From positions 1-39,837 of IMG/VR virus record IMGVR_UViG_3300047546_001664: DNA of 39,837 nt; one strand, written 5' to 3'. A model generated the notes under the pieces. That model did not search any database, was not told the origin of the DNA, and saw nothing but the letters and a program-made list of their open reading frames with translations. The position numbers and the translations under genes are program-made. Below, piece after piece: positions 5,952-15,500 of this stretch. Source of the stretch: a virus. Position 1 is the first letter of the stretch, and every line of letters begins with the position of its first letter.

Positions 5952-8636
5952 TCAGCAGGCCATCAGTACACAAGGCACGCAGTAGCTGCCGTCGTCATAG
6001 GTGCAGCTCACATTGGTGCTGGTCACCTTGGCGATGGTCTTGCTGCGGATGATGTCGTCATCTTGTGGTTTGGCGGTGCCATCACCAGCGGACATCAGCA
6101 GATTACCGCGCTCAACAGTGACGCCAGCGCCAATACGGATGATGAAGTCACCCGTCATCGCGCAGTAGAAATCGTTGGTGTAGGTGTCATCGTCATCGTC
6201 CCAAGCTTGGAACACGCCGGACACGTTCTTGTCACCTTCGACATCGCTCACCTTCATCCGGTTGAGCTGTTCGTTGTCCTCCTCGCCCCATTCGCACATC
6301 TCGTCGATGTTAGACAGCACAGAGCCACGCAGAATTTCAGTGCGCTCAGCACCAGAAGGAAGTTGCGACCAGCGGCTTAGGTGAGCACCGTTGTAGGAGA
6401 CGGTGGTGCCGGAGACAGAAATGCTGCCTTCTTGTACTGCATCTTGCTGAATCTCAACGATGGTTCCGTCGCTTGTATTACGGTTTACATAAAGACAAGT
6501 CCCAGAAGATCGCGCCAGTATCTCAACACCAGAACTCCAGAATTCAACACCATTTGAAGATGAGTTATCAGGAGTCTTGCCAATCCCAACACGCTGCTGC
6601 GAATCAATGCGAAGCGCTTCAGTTGGACTTGCCTGGCCATCTTTAGTAGTGGAGAACACTAGACGGCCTGGCATGTCATTAGCGCCAGGGGTGCCGTCTA
6701 CAACAGCCACGATCTCGGCAGCCCTTGTGTCTAAATCAGTGCCATCCGCGCCTGCAAAAATAATTTGCCCGAGAGTGTCGCCATTTTGAACAATCGTTGA
6801 CGAGCCAACAGTTGTTCCGCGAGATTTTCCGATAATGAATCGCGGTCCATTTGTATCGTTTCTGTTAAGAACACATGTAAAAGGTGTCAGGTCTGCTGAT
6901 GGCTGCTCAATGTAGATACCTGAGTTTTGTGCGCTCTGGAATCCTTCTCCGACCGCACGGACACTAGACGTACCAACTAAGAGCCTGCCGGAGCTGTCGA
7001 TGCGGGCGCGTTCGGTAGTGGACTGATAGAAGACCGTGGAGCCACCGTTTGTCGATAAAAAGGCGTCGGTACCGTTATGAGCTAACTCAACAGTTCCTGA
7101 GCCCGATTGCACTCTGGATGTAATTACGCCAGATGCTCCATAAACGTGGTGGTTGACTGCCGGACTCGCGGTTCCGATGCCGACGTTGCCGAGATGGGTA
7201 ATTGTTACCGCTTCGCTAAGCGTGCCGTTGTTTAATGTTGATAGCTTAAGGCCAGAGCCTACGCCTTGAGAAATGTAGCCACCAATGGCTCCTCCATAGC
7301 CGCTGTCTTTTTCAAGCCTGAGATAAGTAGCGGAAGTTCCAGTAACGTTGGCAGATGAAAGAAGCTGACCAAGATAAGTTGTTGCACTGTTGCTGCTAGA
7401 GACGGCGGTAAGCAAATATCCAGGACTACTAGTCCCCACGCCCACGAGGCCAGCCGAGGTGATTCGCAGGCGTTCTTGAGGGGTTACTGAGGCTGATGGA
7501 GTGGTGTTGAAAGTAAGAGACCCTGGCGAAGAGGTGCTGCTGACGGCTCCATCCGAGACACCAGCGACAGTGCTGACTGCCCTATAAGCGGTACTATCAA
7601 ATCCTTGGAACCGGACTGCACCAAGTGTTGTTGATGTAGAAATTGCTGCTGGAGAAGCTTGACTGCCTTCCGCCGCCCTTAAATTAATGCCCGGACCGCC
7701 ACCAGCTCTGTGGACGCTCAAGTTGCTTTCTGTTTTAAAGTCAATACTGCCATCGCTATTCACAAACAACCGCCCAGTGCCATTAGTCGAGATGGCTACT
7801 TGATCTGCGCCGGGGGAGTAGATGCCGGTGTTAGTGTCCGCGCCGAAGATCAGCGATGGCGTTGCAGCACTGCCTGCAGGCAGGTCCACCGCCTGATTGC
7901 TGGTCCAGGCGTCGGTGGTATCGCTCCAGGTGATCGTCTTATCGGTGGCGCCTTTCAGCGTGATGCCGCCACCGTCTGCTGTGGTGTCGGTGGGTGTGGC
8001 AACATCCGCAAGGATGATGTTCTTGTCTTCAACGACAAGGTTCTGCGTATTGATATTGGTAGTGGTGCCGTTGACGGTCAAATCGCCCGCAATGGTGACC
8101 GCCGCATCAAACGTGGCAGCACCAGTCACGTCCAACGTGCCAGGCACATCAACGTTGCTAGTCCACTCAACGCCAGTGCCGGCAGCATCGGTCTGCAGCA
8201 GTTGACGCGCTGCACCATCCGCCAGCTTGCTGACGGCGATCTCAGCACTGGCGCTGATATCCGCGTCAACGATGCTGGCGTTACCGCTCACGATGACGGT
8301 GCCGCTTTGGTTGGGCAGCGTGATCGTGCGATCAGCTGTCGGATCTGTCACCGCCAGCGTGGTCTCAAACCCATTAGCGGTGCTGCCTTCAAACGTCAGC
8401 GTGCCTGTGCTGCCGATCTCCAGATTTCCCAGCACCGTGCCGCCGGAGACGACGAACGGGAAGTAAGCGAGGCTGTTCCAGGCAGTGCTGCCGTTGCCGA
8501 CCTTTAGCTTCTTGGTGTCGGTTTCGAGTGCCAGCTCGTTGTTGAGCAGGACAGGGTTGACGGACGACCAGTTGGCGGCTGTATCAGCGCGAAGCTGCAG
8601 TTTGACTTGGACTGTTGTGGGAGTCGGTGTTGTCAT
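5952..8636 (-). CDS. Tail fibre, 894 aa, Mtd-like N-terminal domain
   Basis: Residues about 8-60 (VQVKLQLRADTAANWSSVNP ... KKLKVGNGSTAWNSLAYFP) match the short N-terminal domain of Mtd-type phage tropism proteins, which anchors fibres to the tail. The long centre (about 60-720) is Ser/Thr/Gly-rich and beta-repetitive, with recurring units such as RIDSSGRLLVGTSS and RITSAGLVGVGTSSPG, as in trimeric fibres. The C-terminal 170 residues form a distinct domain (GAHLSRWSQLPSGAE ... CVPCVLMAC) seen in other phage fibres, possibly for receptor binding or self-processing. It is the last of the tail genes and overlaps the preceding stop. Confidence 0.85.
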   Translation of the reverse strand: MTTPTPTTVQVKLQLRADTAANWSSVNPVLLNNELALETDTKKLKVGNGSTAWNSLAYFPFVVSGGTVLGNLEIGSTGTLTFEGSTANGFETTLAVTDPTADRTITLPNQSGTVIVSGNASIVDADISASAEIAVSKLADGAARQLLQTDAAGTGVEWTSNVDVPGTLDVTGAATFDAAVTIAGDLTVNGTTTNINTQNLVVEDKNIILADVATPTDTTADGGGITLKGATDKTITWSDTTDAWTSNQAVDLPAGSAATPSLIFGADTNTGIYSPGADQVAISTNGTGRLFVNSDGSIDFKTESNLSVHRAGGGPGINLRAAEGSQASPAAISTSTTLGAVRFQGFDSTAYRAVSTVAGVSDGAVSSTSSPGSLTFNTTPSASVTPQERLRITSAGLVGVGTSSPGYLLTAVSSSNSATTYLGQLLSSANVTGTSATYLRLEKDSGYGGAIGGYISQGVGSGLKLSTLNNGTLSEAVTITHLGNVGIGTASPAVNHHVYGASGVITSRVQSGSGTVELAHNGTDAFLSTNGGSTVFYQSTTERARIDSSGRLLVGTSSVRAVGEGFQSAQNSGIYIEQPSADLTPFTCVLNRNDTNGPRFIIGKSRGTTVGSSTIVQNGDTLGQIIFAGADGTDLDTRAAEIVAVVDGTPGANDMPGRLVFSTTKDGQASPTEALRIDSQQRVGIGKTPDNSSSNGVEFWSSGVEILARSSGTCLYVNRNTSDGTIVEIQQDAVQEGSISVSGTTVSYNGAHLSRWSQLPSGAERTEILRGSVLSNIDEMCEWGEEDNEQLNRMKVSDVEGDKNVSGVFQAWDDDDDTYTNDFYCAMTGDFIIRIGAGVTVERGNLLMSAGDGTAKPQDDDIIRSKTIAKVTSTNVSCTYDDGSYCVPCVLMAC

Positions 8637-9151
8637 TGACCTGCGCCGCCGCCGCTTAAAAGAAGGGTTGCCGTGGAGCTTGCGCTCCCACTGTTAAGGA
8701 TAAAGGGGGCGTACCCGTTAAACGCAAACGAGGTAAACGCTGTTGTTGCAGGTGCTGTTGCTCCACCGCCATTCAAGATGTAGAGCAGGATTGCCCCAAA
8801 CACCACGCGCAGCTGTACTGTCGCGCTGTAGTACAGCCCTTGGTGATCTTCTTGTGGAGCTGCGGCGTAGCGGTACAGGGCGTTCGCGTCTACGGCAGTC
8901 AGTCCGCCCCAGATTGAAGCCGGGACGTTGAAGTAACCGTGTGTACCGTTTTCGGTGTAAAAGTGATCGCGGAGGCTTTCAATTTGAGCCTGCGACAGAC
9001 CCGTGTAGTTAATGTTGAGCGTGTGTCCGCTGACACGCTGGTTATGCCGAAAGCGGACTGGCACCCGATCCTGTGAGGAAGACTCGCTTAAGTTCAGCTG
9101 TCCCAGGTCGAAACTGATTGAGTTTGGGATTAAGGCTGGAAATGTAGCCAT
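8633..9151 (-). CDS. Minor tail protein, 172 aa (paralogue of 9154-9813)
   Basis: The N-terminus MATFPALIPNSISFDLG is closely related to that of the next gene upstream (MATFPALNPNARTFVPG), and both continue into a similar beta domain (SGHTLNINYTGLSQAQIESLRDHFYTEN; the paralogue has SLRLTFTGLSTTDHFAIVSHY). Proteins starting this way occur in marine and freshwater siphoviruses between the tail hub and fibre. The C-terminus is Gly/Ala/Ser-rich and differs from the paralogue. Likely a structural component of the tail tip. Its stop overlaps the fibre start. Confidence 0.75.
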   Translation of the reverse strand: MATFPALIPNSISFDLGQLNLSESSSQDRVPVRFRHNQRVSGHTLNINYTGLSQAQIESLRDHFYTENGTHGYFNVPASIWGGLTAVDANALYRYAAAPQEDHQGLYYSATVQLRVVFGAILLYILNGGGATAPATTAFTSFAFNGYAPFILNSGSASSTATLLLSGGGAGQ

Positions 9152-9153
9152 GG

Positions 9154-9813
9154 CTAGCTAACGCAACCAACGGAGTACGACCAAGCAGTCCCTTCGGTCT
9201 GTGCCTCAATCGTAAGTGTGATGTACCGATCTGCTGTTGTTTTTGGGATCGAGACGGTCGCTGTGCCAGACACGTAACCCGTGTCGTAAGAGGCTGCCCC
9301 AGTGATGATGAAGCGATCTGGGATTGTGTAAGCGGTGTAGGTAAAGCTAAAAGATCCGTAACCGGGACCTACATCTATAACGCGGGTATAAGTGCCGATC
9401 CCACCTGTTTCTGCGTTAGCCGTAGTTGGGCATCCTGAAATATCTGTAGCCAGATCTCGTGGCTGAGCCTCTAGTTCAACAGTTGTCGTAACAATACCGG
9501 GGCTGTAGTCCGTGCTAGGGCTACTACTATATGTCCAGAGATAATTAGCCGGAAGTTGTATATTCGAGCCTCGCAGTGTAATTTCGGCAAGATCAAAATA
9601 GACGAACCTGCCGTGATTCGTGTAGTGGCTAACAATAGCGAAGTGATCTGTTGTTGATAGCCCTGTAAATGTAAGACGCAGGCTGTAGCTGGTTGAGGCG
9701 TTGGTATGGAGCACACTGAGTTCGTCGCCGTCGAGCGTGCCTATCGGCGTGGCAGCCTTTTGGCCTGGAACAAAGGTCCGGGCGTTCGGATTTAGCGCGG
9801 GAAAAGTTGCCAT
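9154..9813 (-). CDS. Minor tail protein, 219 aa, with C-terminal module shared with the tail hub
   Basis: I choose ATG 9813 because it gives the MATFPAL N-terminus of the paralogue and lies 2 bases after the hub stop. Residues 1-130 are the tail-tip domain shared with 8633-9151. The last 80 residues align without gaps to the last 80 of the hub protein 9816-12098, ending GTAWSYSVGCVS against GTAWVYSVGCAS, with 47 of 80 identical by eye. The module is beta-rich (SIPDRFVISGAA type) and could bind a cell-surface ligand. Function is inferred from position. Confidence 0.8.
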   Translation of the reverse strand: MATFPALNPNARTFVPGQKAATPIGTLDGDELSVLHTNASTSYSLRLTFTGLSTTDHFAIVSHYTNHGRFVYFDLAEITLRGSNIQLPANYLWTYSSSPSTDYSPGIVTTTVELEAQPRDLATDISGCPTTANAETGGIGTYTRVIDVGPGYGSFSFTYTAYTIPDRFIITGAASYDTGYVSGTATVSIPKTTADRYITLTIEAQTEGTAWSYSVGCVS

Positions 9814-9815
9814 GA

Positions 9816-12098
9816 CTAGGAGGCGCAACCTACCGAATAGACCCAAGCCGTTCCAGAAAGCGGTGCATACACAGTCACAGTAATCCAAGGATTAGTGCTT
9901 GTTTTTGTAACGGACGCACTGCCGCTGCCAGAAACAGTCCCTGTGTCAAAAGTAGCCGCCCCACTTATAACGAACCTGTCTGGAATACTGTACGCAGTCC
10001 AGCTAAAGGAGAAAGAGCCTGACCCTTCACCTACATTAACGAGTCGAGTAAATGTGCCTTGTCCACCAGAATCAGAGCCACCAGGGCAATAAATAGGCGG
10101 AACAGGCGGTTCACCTATAGGTTCAGTCTGCTCGGATTCGTGGCATGTACCGTAACCTGTAGGCGAACCTGGATCAGGACAACAGCCAACAACGTATACA
10201 GTTTTGCCTGTTAAATTTGGATCGGCAATAATATACTCAGCAGCTACACCTTCGGAAACAATAGTTTCTTCACCGGTTGCAGTATCCACTAAATACCAGG
10301 TATTGTATTGTCCTGGGCATACATTCGATACGCTTAATTCGTCTCCTGGCAGCGGCACGCCACCTGGCCCGCTTGGACCAGAAATAGTAGGAGCCGGTAT
10401 ATCTTCATCAAATGGATCGCTTGGGTTGCCGCCTGTTGGACTGCCGCTAGGTGGATAGCCCGTCGTAGACGTGCCTCCAGGGAAGACTGGGCGATCTGTG
10501 GGCGGTGTTGGATCATTCGGATCCAGCACATCAGGCGCTGGTAGGTCTACGTCAGTATCAGGCTCTTCTGGATTGTTGCCGTCACCTGGATCGGTCGGGT
10601 CCACAGGGGTGTCGTCATCTACGTTGTCTTCGTTATCGCATGTGTATTCGTTCCTGTCGATGTCGTACAAGTAACCTGTTCCTTCAGCTCCAGCGACATA
10701 CAACGCGAGGATGCTGCGTCCCAGTGCATCAATCGGAAAGTGCATCAGGTCAAGTTCAACAGCGCCAGATGCGGTTTTGTTGATCTTTTCGACTTCGTAT
10801 AAGTAATCGTGGAAACTGACGATACCTGGTTCAGTTTCGCGGCGTAATTGCACGCGCACAATGTTGCCCAGCACCAGTGTGGTGTTAAAGGAGTCGGGTT
10901 TAACTTTGATACGTAGCGCGTGCGTTACATACTTGCGGCGTGCAAGCTGATAAGCGCCAACTTTGACCGCATGATCCTCACGAGTACAAAATTGGCTCAT
11001 GTCATATTGTTCGTATGGACCATCGGGCGCTTCACCGTCGATGCGAACCTCCGTTGTACGAATAAAACCAACGTCATAAGGAGGCTGCTGCCGCCAAATC
11101 ATCTGAGCGCAAATCGGCTTGCGATCTTCTAAGTTGATGTATTCAATCTGGAAGCTATCTGGGACAATATGCTCCTCTGTGAAGCCAAAGACCCAGCTAA
11201 CGGGATTAGTGCTAATTAAATAGGTCATTCCGTTGTACGGCAGCAGCGGACGGAAGCCCTTTTTGCCGTTTTTATCACCTACACGCAGCAGGAAATATCC
11301 TGCCATCTGCTGCATCCAGTCTTCAAGATTTATGCCTTGATCAACAACGCCGTCCCAGGTAAATCCGTTCGCTTGCACATAATTTGCAGCGATAAACATC
11401 TGTGTCAGATCAATTAGCAGCTCTGGTACACGACTGGTTGCACGGATCAGATACAACGCTAGGTCGATCATGTTGTTGCTTGATCCGACCGTGCCAGGGA
11501 TCATCCGAGGGACATGGATACCCTCGCGGATAAATACATGAACCTGTTTGGTATAAGTATCGTCACCAGCTGCAAAATCATTACGGTAATAAAGAGTTGT
11601 TAGATCTTCGTATGTACCGGCGTCGGATCCTGTGTAGCTTGGTCCGTTCCAAGTGATTGTGATACTGCCGCCATTCTTTGTAAACGTACCAGGTGCAAAA
11701 TAAGGTCCGGCAAGTTTGTCGTATGCCCAAACTGCTGTGCCACGACGGCAGGTGCGCTGGTAAATGTCTTGAACTTTCGGTTGTGGTAAGTAGCCTTCGC
11801 TAAGTACCAGGCAGATCTTTAGTGTTAGTTCATTCGTTATTTCGTCGATTTCGTAGCGAACTTTTGTTGCGCCTGGGCTGATGAAGATGCCGCCGTGATC
11901 TGCATCGGTTCCTGGTTGATCGACATACTTGCCGAAGACAATCGGGACAGGCGTACCAAGTTGTACGGCACGCTGTTGAACGTCTAGCTGAGAGGATGTA
12001 TCGCCTTCGCCTGCTTTTTTGGTGCTAGCAGTAAAAATAACTCCCGTCTGATACGGAAGTAGCTGCAATGGATCGCTGACTCGGATCTTAGGTGTCAT
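9816..12098 (-). CDS. Tail hub / tip attachment protein, 760 aa
   Basis: The gene lies directly after the small tail protein that follows the tape measure, the usual place of the gpJ/Tal-type hub. The N-terminal half (about 1-450) is globular, with VQLGTPVPIVFGKYVDQPG near the start, typical of tip proteins. Residues about 480-590 are an acidic, Pro-rich flexible linker (DPTDPGDGNNPEEPDTD, then Gly/Pro/Ser). A Cys-containing domain follows (ELSVSNVCPGQYNTWYLVD, YVVGCCPDPGS), and the last 80 residues are the module also found in 9154-9813. This arrangement suggests a core hub extended by adhesion domains. Confidence 0.8.
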   Translation of the reverse strand: MTPKIRVSDPLQLLPYQTGVIFTASTKKAGEGDTSSQLDVQQRAVQLGTPVPIVFGKYVDQPGTDADHGGIFISPGATKVRYEIDEITNELTLKICLVLSEGYLPQPKVQDIYQRTCRRGTAVWAYDKLAGPYFAPGTFTKNGGSITITWNGPSYTGSDAGTYEDLTTLYYRNDFAAGDDTYTKQVHVFIREGIHVPRMIPGTVGSSNNMIDLALYLIRATSRVPELLIDLTQMFIAANYVQANGFTWDGVVDQGINLEDWMQQMAGYFLLRVGDKNGKKGFRPLLPYNGMTYLISTNPVSWVFGFTEEHIVPDSFQIEYINLEDRKPICAQMIWRQQPPYDVGFIRTTEVRIDGEAPDGPYEQYDMSQFCTREDHAVKVGAYQLARRKYVTHALRIKVKPDSFNTTLVLGNIVRVQLRRETEPGIVSFHDYLYEVEKINKTASGAVELDLMHFPIDALGRSILALYVAGAEGTGYLYDIDRNEYTCDNEDNVDDDTPVDPTDPGDGNNPEEPDTDVDLPAPDVLDPNDPTPPTDRPVFPGGTSTTGYPPSGSPTGGNPSDPFDEDIPAPTISGPSGPGGVPLPGDELSVSNVCPGQYNTWYLVDTATGEETIVSEGVAAEYIIADPNLTGKTVYVVGCCPDPGSPTGYGTCHESEQTEPIGEPPVPPIYCPGGSDSGGQGTFTRLVNVGEGSGSFSFSWTAYSIPDRFVISGAATFDTGTVSGSGSASVTKTSTNPWITVTVYAPLSGTAWVYSVGCAS

Positions 12099-12559
12099 AG
12101 CTTTGGTGGATTCCCTACAAGACGCGAGGAGAACGTGCGGGGTGGTACTTGCGATCCAACTGGTGCAAGGCTAGACCCGATGCTGGCTTCAATCTCATTG
12201 AAGTTACCGCCCAGTCCGACGACCTCTCCAATAAATGAACCAATCAAAAGTTGACTGGCTTGCGGCACGGCTTGGGATAAACGGCTATCAAACTCATACA
12301 TCTTGATTTCGCACAAGTAGTTCTTGTCGATTGCATTACTGAAAGCGGCCACCGTAGCCTGCAATGCAGGAGCTGTGACCGAGATGCCTGCTGCCGCTTG
12401 CGTGGCAGTACCAATCAGTGCATTAACAGTGAACGGTGTATAGATCCAGGAATTGCTGTCCCAGGTGACTGTGGTGTTGTAGTAGAAGTTTTGCCAGCGG
12501 ACGTAGGTGGCGGTCTCGTCGAAAATCCGCAGGTATTGAGATTGGGCGCGGTTTGCCAT
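12095..12559 (-). CDS. Minor tail protein after the tape measure, 154 aa
   Basis: The protein sits between the tape measure and the hub, overlapping both by a few bases. It is predicted beta-rich with several aromatic residues (YLRIFDETATYVRWQNFYYN). In lambda-like gene order this slot holds gpM/gpL-type tail tip proteins or a distal tail protein. I do not recognise the exact family; the assignment is from synteny. Confidence 0.7.
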   Translation of the reverse strand: MANRAQSQYLRIFDETATYVRWQNFYYNTTVTWDSNSWIYTPFTVNALIGTATQAAAGISVTAPALQATVAAFSNAIDKNYLCEIKMYEFDSRLSQAVPQASQLLIGSFIGEVVGLGGNFNEIEASIGSSLAPVGSQVPPRTFSSRLVGNPPKL

Positions 12560-15500
12560 CAGCTCACACCTTGGTAGCGGCGACCGCCAGAGGTACGGGA
12601 GTTCTCGAAGATCGTAGCGGCAAAGTCTTGCAGAATCTGCTCCAGGTCCTTAAGGCTGACGTATTTTTCGCCGTTGTTCTGTTGGATTACGGGTCCGGTC
12701 TGCAGGTTGATTGTGCTTGGGAAGCTGTCAATGATGGCTGTACCAGGGCCGCCGCCCGGTTGGCGCGATAGGCCGGTAGCAAGTGGTGCAGTAAGCGGGA
12801 TCGGCGCGGTACTTGGAGTTTTAGTAAGTGGGGCAGCGGGTGTTTCTGTAGAAATGGCAGGTGCTCCCGCTGCTTTCTGCTGCAGTACATAGTCTCTAAA
12901 CGCAATACGAGCGATTGCGTCGCGGGCACGCTGCAAAATATCCGCTTGGATGCTGGCGATGCCTTTTGTAGCGGCAAAACGCTCGGCATCTTTCCAGATC
13001 TTTTCGGCTTGCGCCTTGAGTCCTGGATCTTGGATAGCTCCGGCGCCACCCATCGCGGCGAACGGTGCCCCAGTCATTCCGCCCATGGCGCCAGCGGCGC
13101 GTTCCATGTTGCCGGCGAATTGTCCTGCAGCAGCGGCAACGCCGCCCATTTCTTTTTTGAGTTGGGCGGCGTCGACGGCGGCTTTGAATACCGCGTCGGC
13201 TGCTTTCAACTGCCATTGGGCAATTTGGCCGGCTGTGGTGAGATTATCTTTAGCGATGCGTAGTGCAGATCCTTGTGCTTCAAGTGCTTCGTAGTGAGCG
13301 CGATTGACTACGCCTTCGGCTTTTGCAATTTCTACAACAGCCCGCAACTCTTCGTATTTAAGTTGGACTGCTCGATATGCAGCTTGGGTCCGTGCCAGTT
13401 CAGCTTTAACTTGGGCACGAGTTGCTTCAAGAGCAACGCGAGCATTTTGTACTTCTAGCTCATAGATACGCTCCAGTATTTTGGCGCGTTGTCCTGTGCT
13501 GCTAGTGCGTTCCAGTTCGCGCGTAAGTCCTTCGATTTCTATGTTATTTATTGTTTGAACTGCTTGACTGATAGCAGCAGTCAGTGAAGCACGATTGCTA
13601 AGTGTGCTGGTCTGCTCTTCTAGTGCTCGTGTCGCTTTTTCTGTGTTACGTGCGTACTCCGCTGCGTACTCTGCTACTACAGCTTGCTTACGTTCAATTT
13701 CTATGATGTACGTAGCTTGTTTGTAAACTTCGTTAGCAATGTCTTTTTCAATCTTCGCTTGAGCTACGGTATTTTGGTATATCTTGTACCTGTTTTGGTA
13801 TTCTTCGACAGAAAGTTGACCCGCTTTAAATCGGGCATCGAGTATAGCAAAATCTAGTTGCGCTTGTTTTATTGCTGAGTCTTGATTACGGATTACATTA
13901 TCGCGTTCTAAGGCGGCAATCTTTAACTTTTGCGCTTGTATAGCATTAACAGAATTTACTTCTTGGTTTAAGTACAGGTTGAAGTCTTTTTGTACTTGTA
14001 AGCGCTGCAGTTCATTTTGCAGACGTGTTTTTTGTAGATTACTTTGTGTGTTTTCTAGTTGACTACGGCTTGCTTCCAAATCTTTCAAGGACTGCATGTA
14101 CGATATGTATACGTCTAGTAGAGCTTGTTGTTTTGCTCTTTTAGCCGCGAGATCCGCTTCTTGTTTTTGCAGTTCTGAGTTAGCGATAGCTATATCTCTC
14201 TTTAGTTTAAGTTGTTGCGCAGTAAGATTAACGCTGTCCGTGTTAATCTGCTTTAGCTCTTTTTCTAAATCTGTTTCACTCTGTAGGTATGCTTTTTTAC
14301 GTTCTGCCTCAATTTGCGATATACGTGCTTCTTCGGTAGTACCTTGAATTATCTGCTTATCTATGGCTAAACGCTGTTTTCTCGTCTGCAAATCAACTAC
14401 TCCTGCATCAATAGCAGCTTGGGCAGCGGCAACAAGTTTTTGCTGTTCTTCCGTATTTTGAGGTAAAACTTTTGCTAGTTGTTGGAGGAACGCTCCAACT
14501 GGATTGAGTATGGGTAAGTACGTGTTAAATATCTTGCCTAGTTCTCTTGCGCCTGAAACAACGACGTTAATACCTTTGAGGACAAGATTTACTAGCTGAA
14601 GTACGCCAGCCAGTGCAGTCTGGAGTTCGACTGTAAATACGGCTAATAGAGTATTTACAGTTCCGCTGACTGCGTTCCAGGCGGCTGAAAGCTGTTTTGT
14701 CGCTCTTGTTGAGTCTTGGATACCTGAACCAAGTGAGCCAGTCTGATTAGCGATTTCTTTTGCAATTACTGCACGAGCTTGGTCGTACTTGCCTGCTTCT
14801 ACCAGTAGACGTACTTGATTATCGAGTTCAGCGGTTACATTGATTGTTGATTCGCGCAAAGCTTGAACGTCAAGCTTGCTTAGTGCTGAGCCTAGTTCTG
14901 CTGTTTTCTGGATGGCGGCACCAAAAATTTGGTCGAGCTTTTGGCCGACGGCAGAAAGACCGATGCTTAGGGCCATGCCGGCCATGCCGCCCATCTTTCC
15001 ACCAATAAGACCGCCAGCAGCGCCACCGACGATGGCACCCGGTCCACCGCCAAACAGCATTGGAAAGCCGCCTCCCAAAATGGCGTCAAGAACACCAGGC
15101 CGCTCTAAGCCTGTCGGCGGTGCTTTCGGTCCTTGCATGCCAAAGCCAGCATTTTGAATACGTTCACGCCTAGTAGCTTCTTCACTTAACCGCTGGCGAG
15201 CGCCTGCACTAGCAGCGCCCTCACGACTACGGATTGCAGCAGCAGCTTCTTGGGCTTGAATAAGTAAATCGGTTGCTAAATTTTGTGCTTCAGTAAAGAA
15301 AGTATTCCAGCTATTCTTTATGTTCATAGCTTTTGCTGTTGCGGCTGCTTGTAGTTCCTGTCCTAATTGTGCGGCCTCTGTAAAGAAGGTGTTCCAGCTA
15401 TTTCTAATGTTTAGTGTTTTTGCTTTTGCAGCTACCTGCACCTCTTGACCTAGGTCAGCAGCTTCTGTAAAGAAGGTGTTCCAGCTGTTTCTGATGTTTA

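Noticed and set aside
7710-8507. 265-codon rightward open frame opposite the tail fibre gene
   Set aside because: It is antisense to a well-supported fibre gene, has no homology I recognise, and is explained by the GC-rich codon pattern of the fibre.
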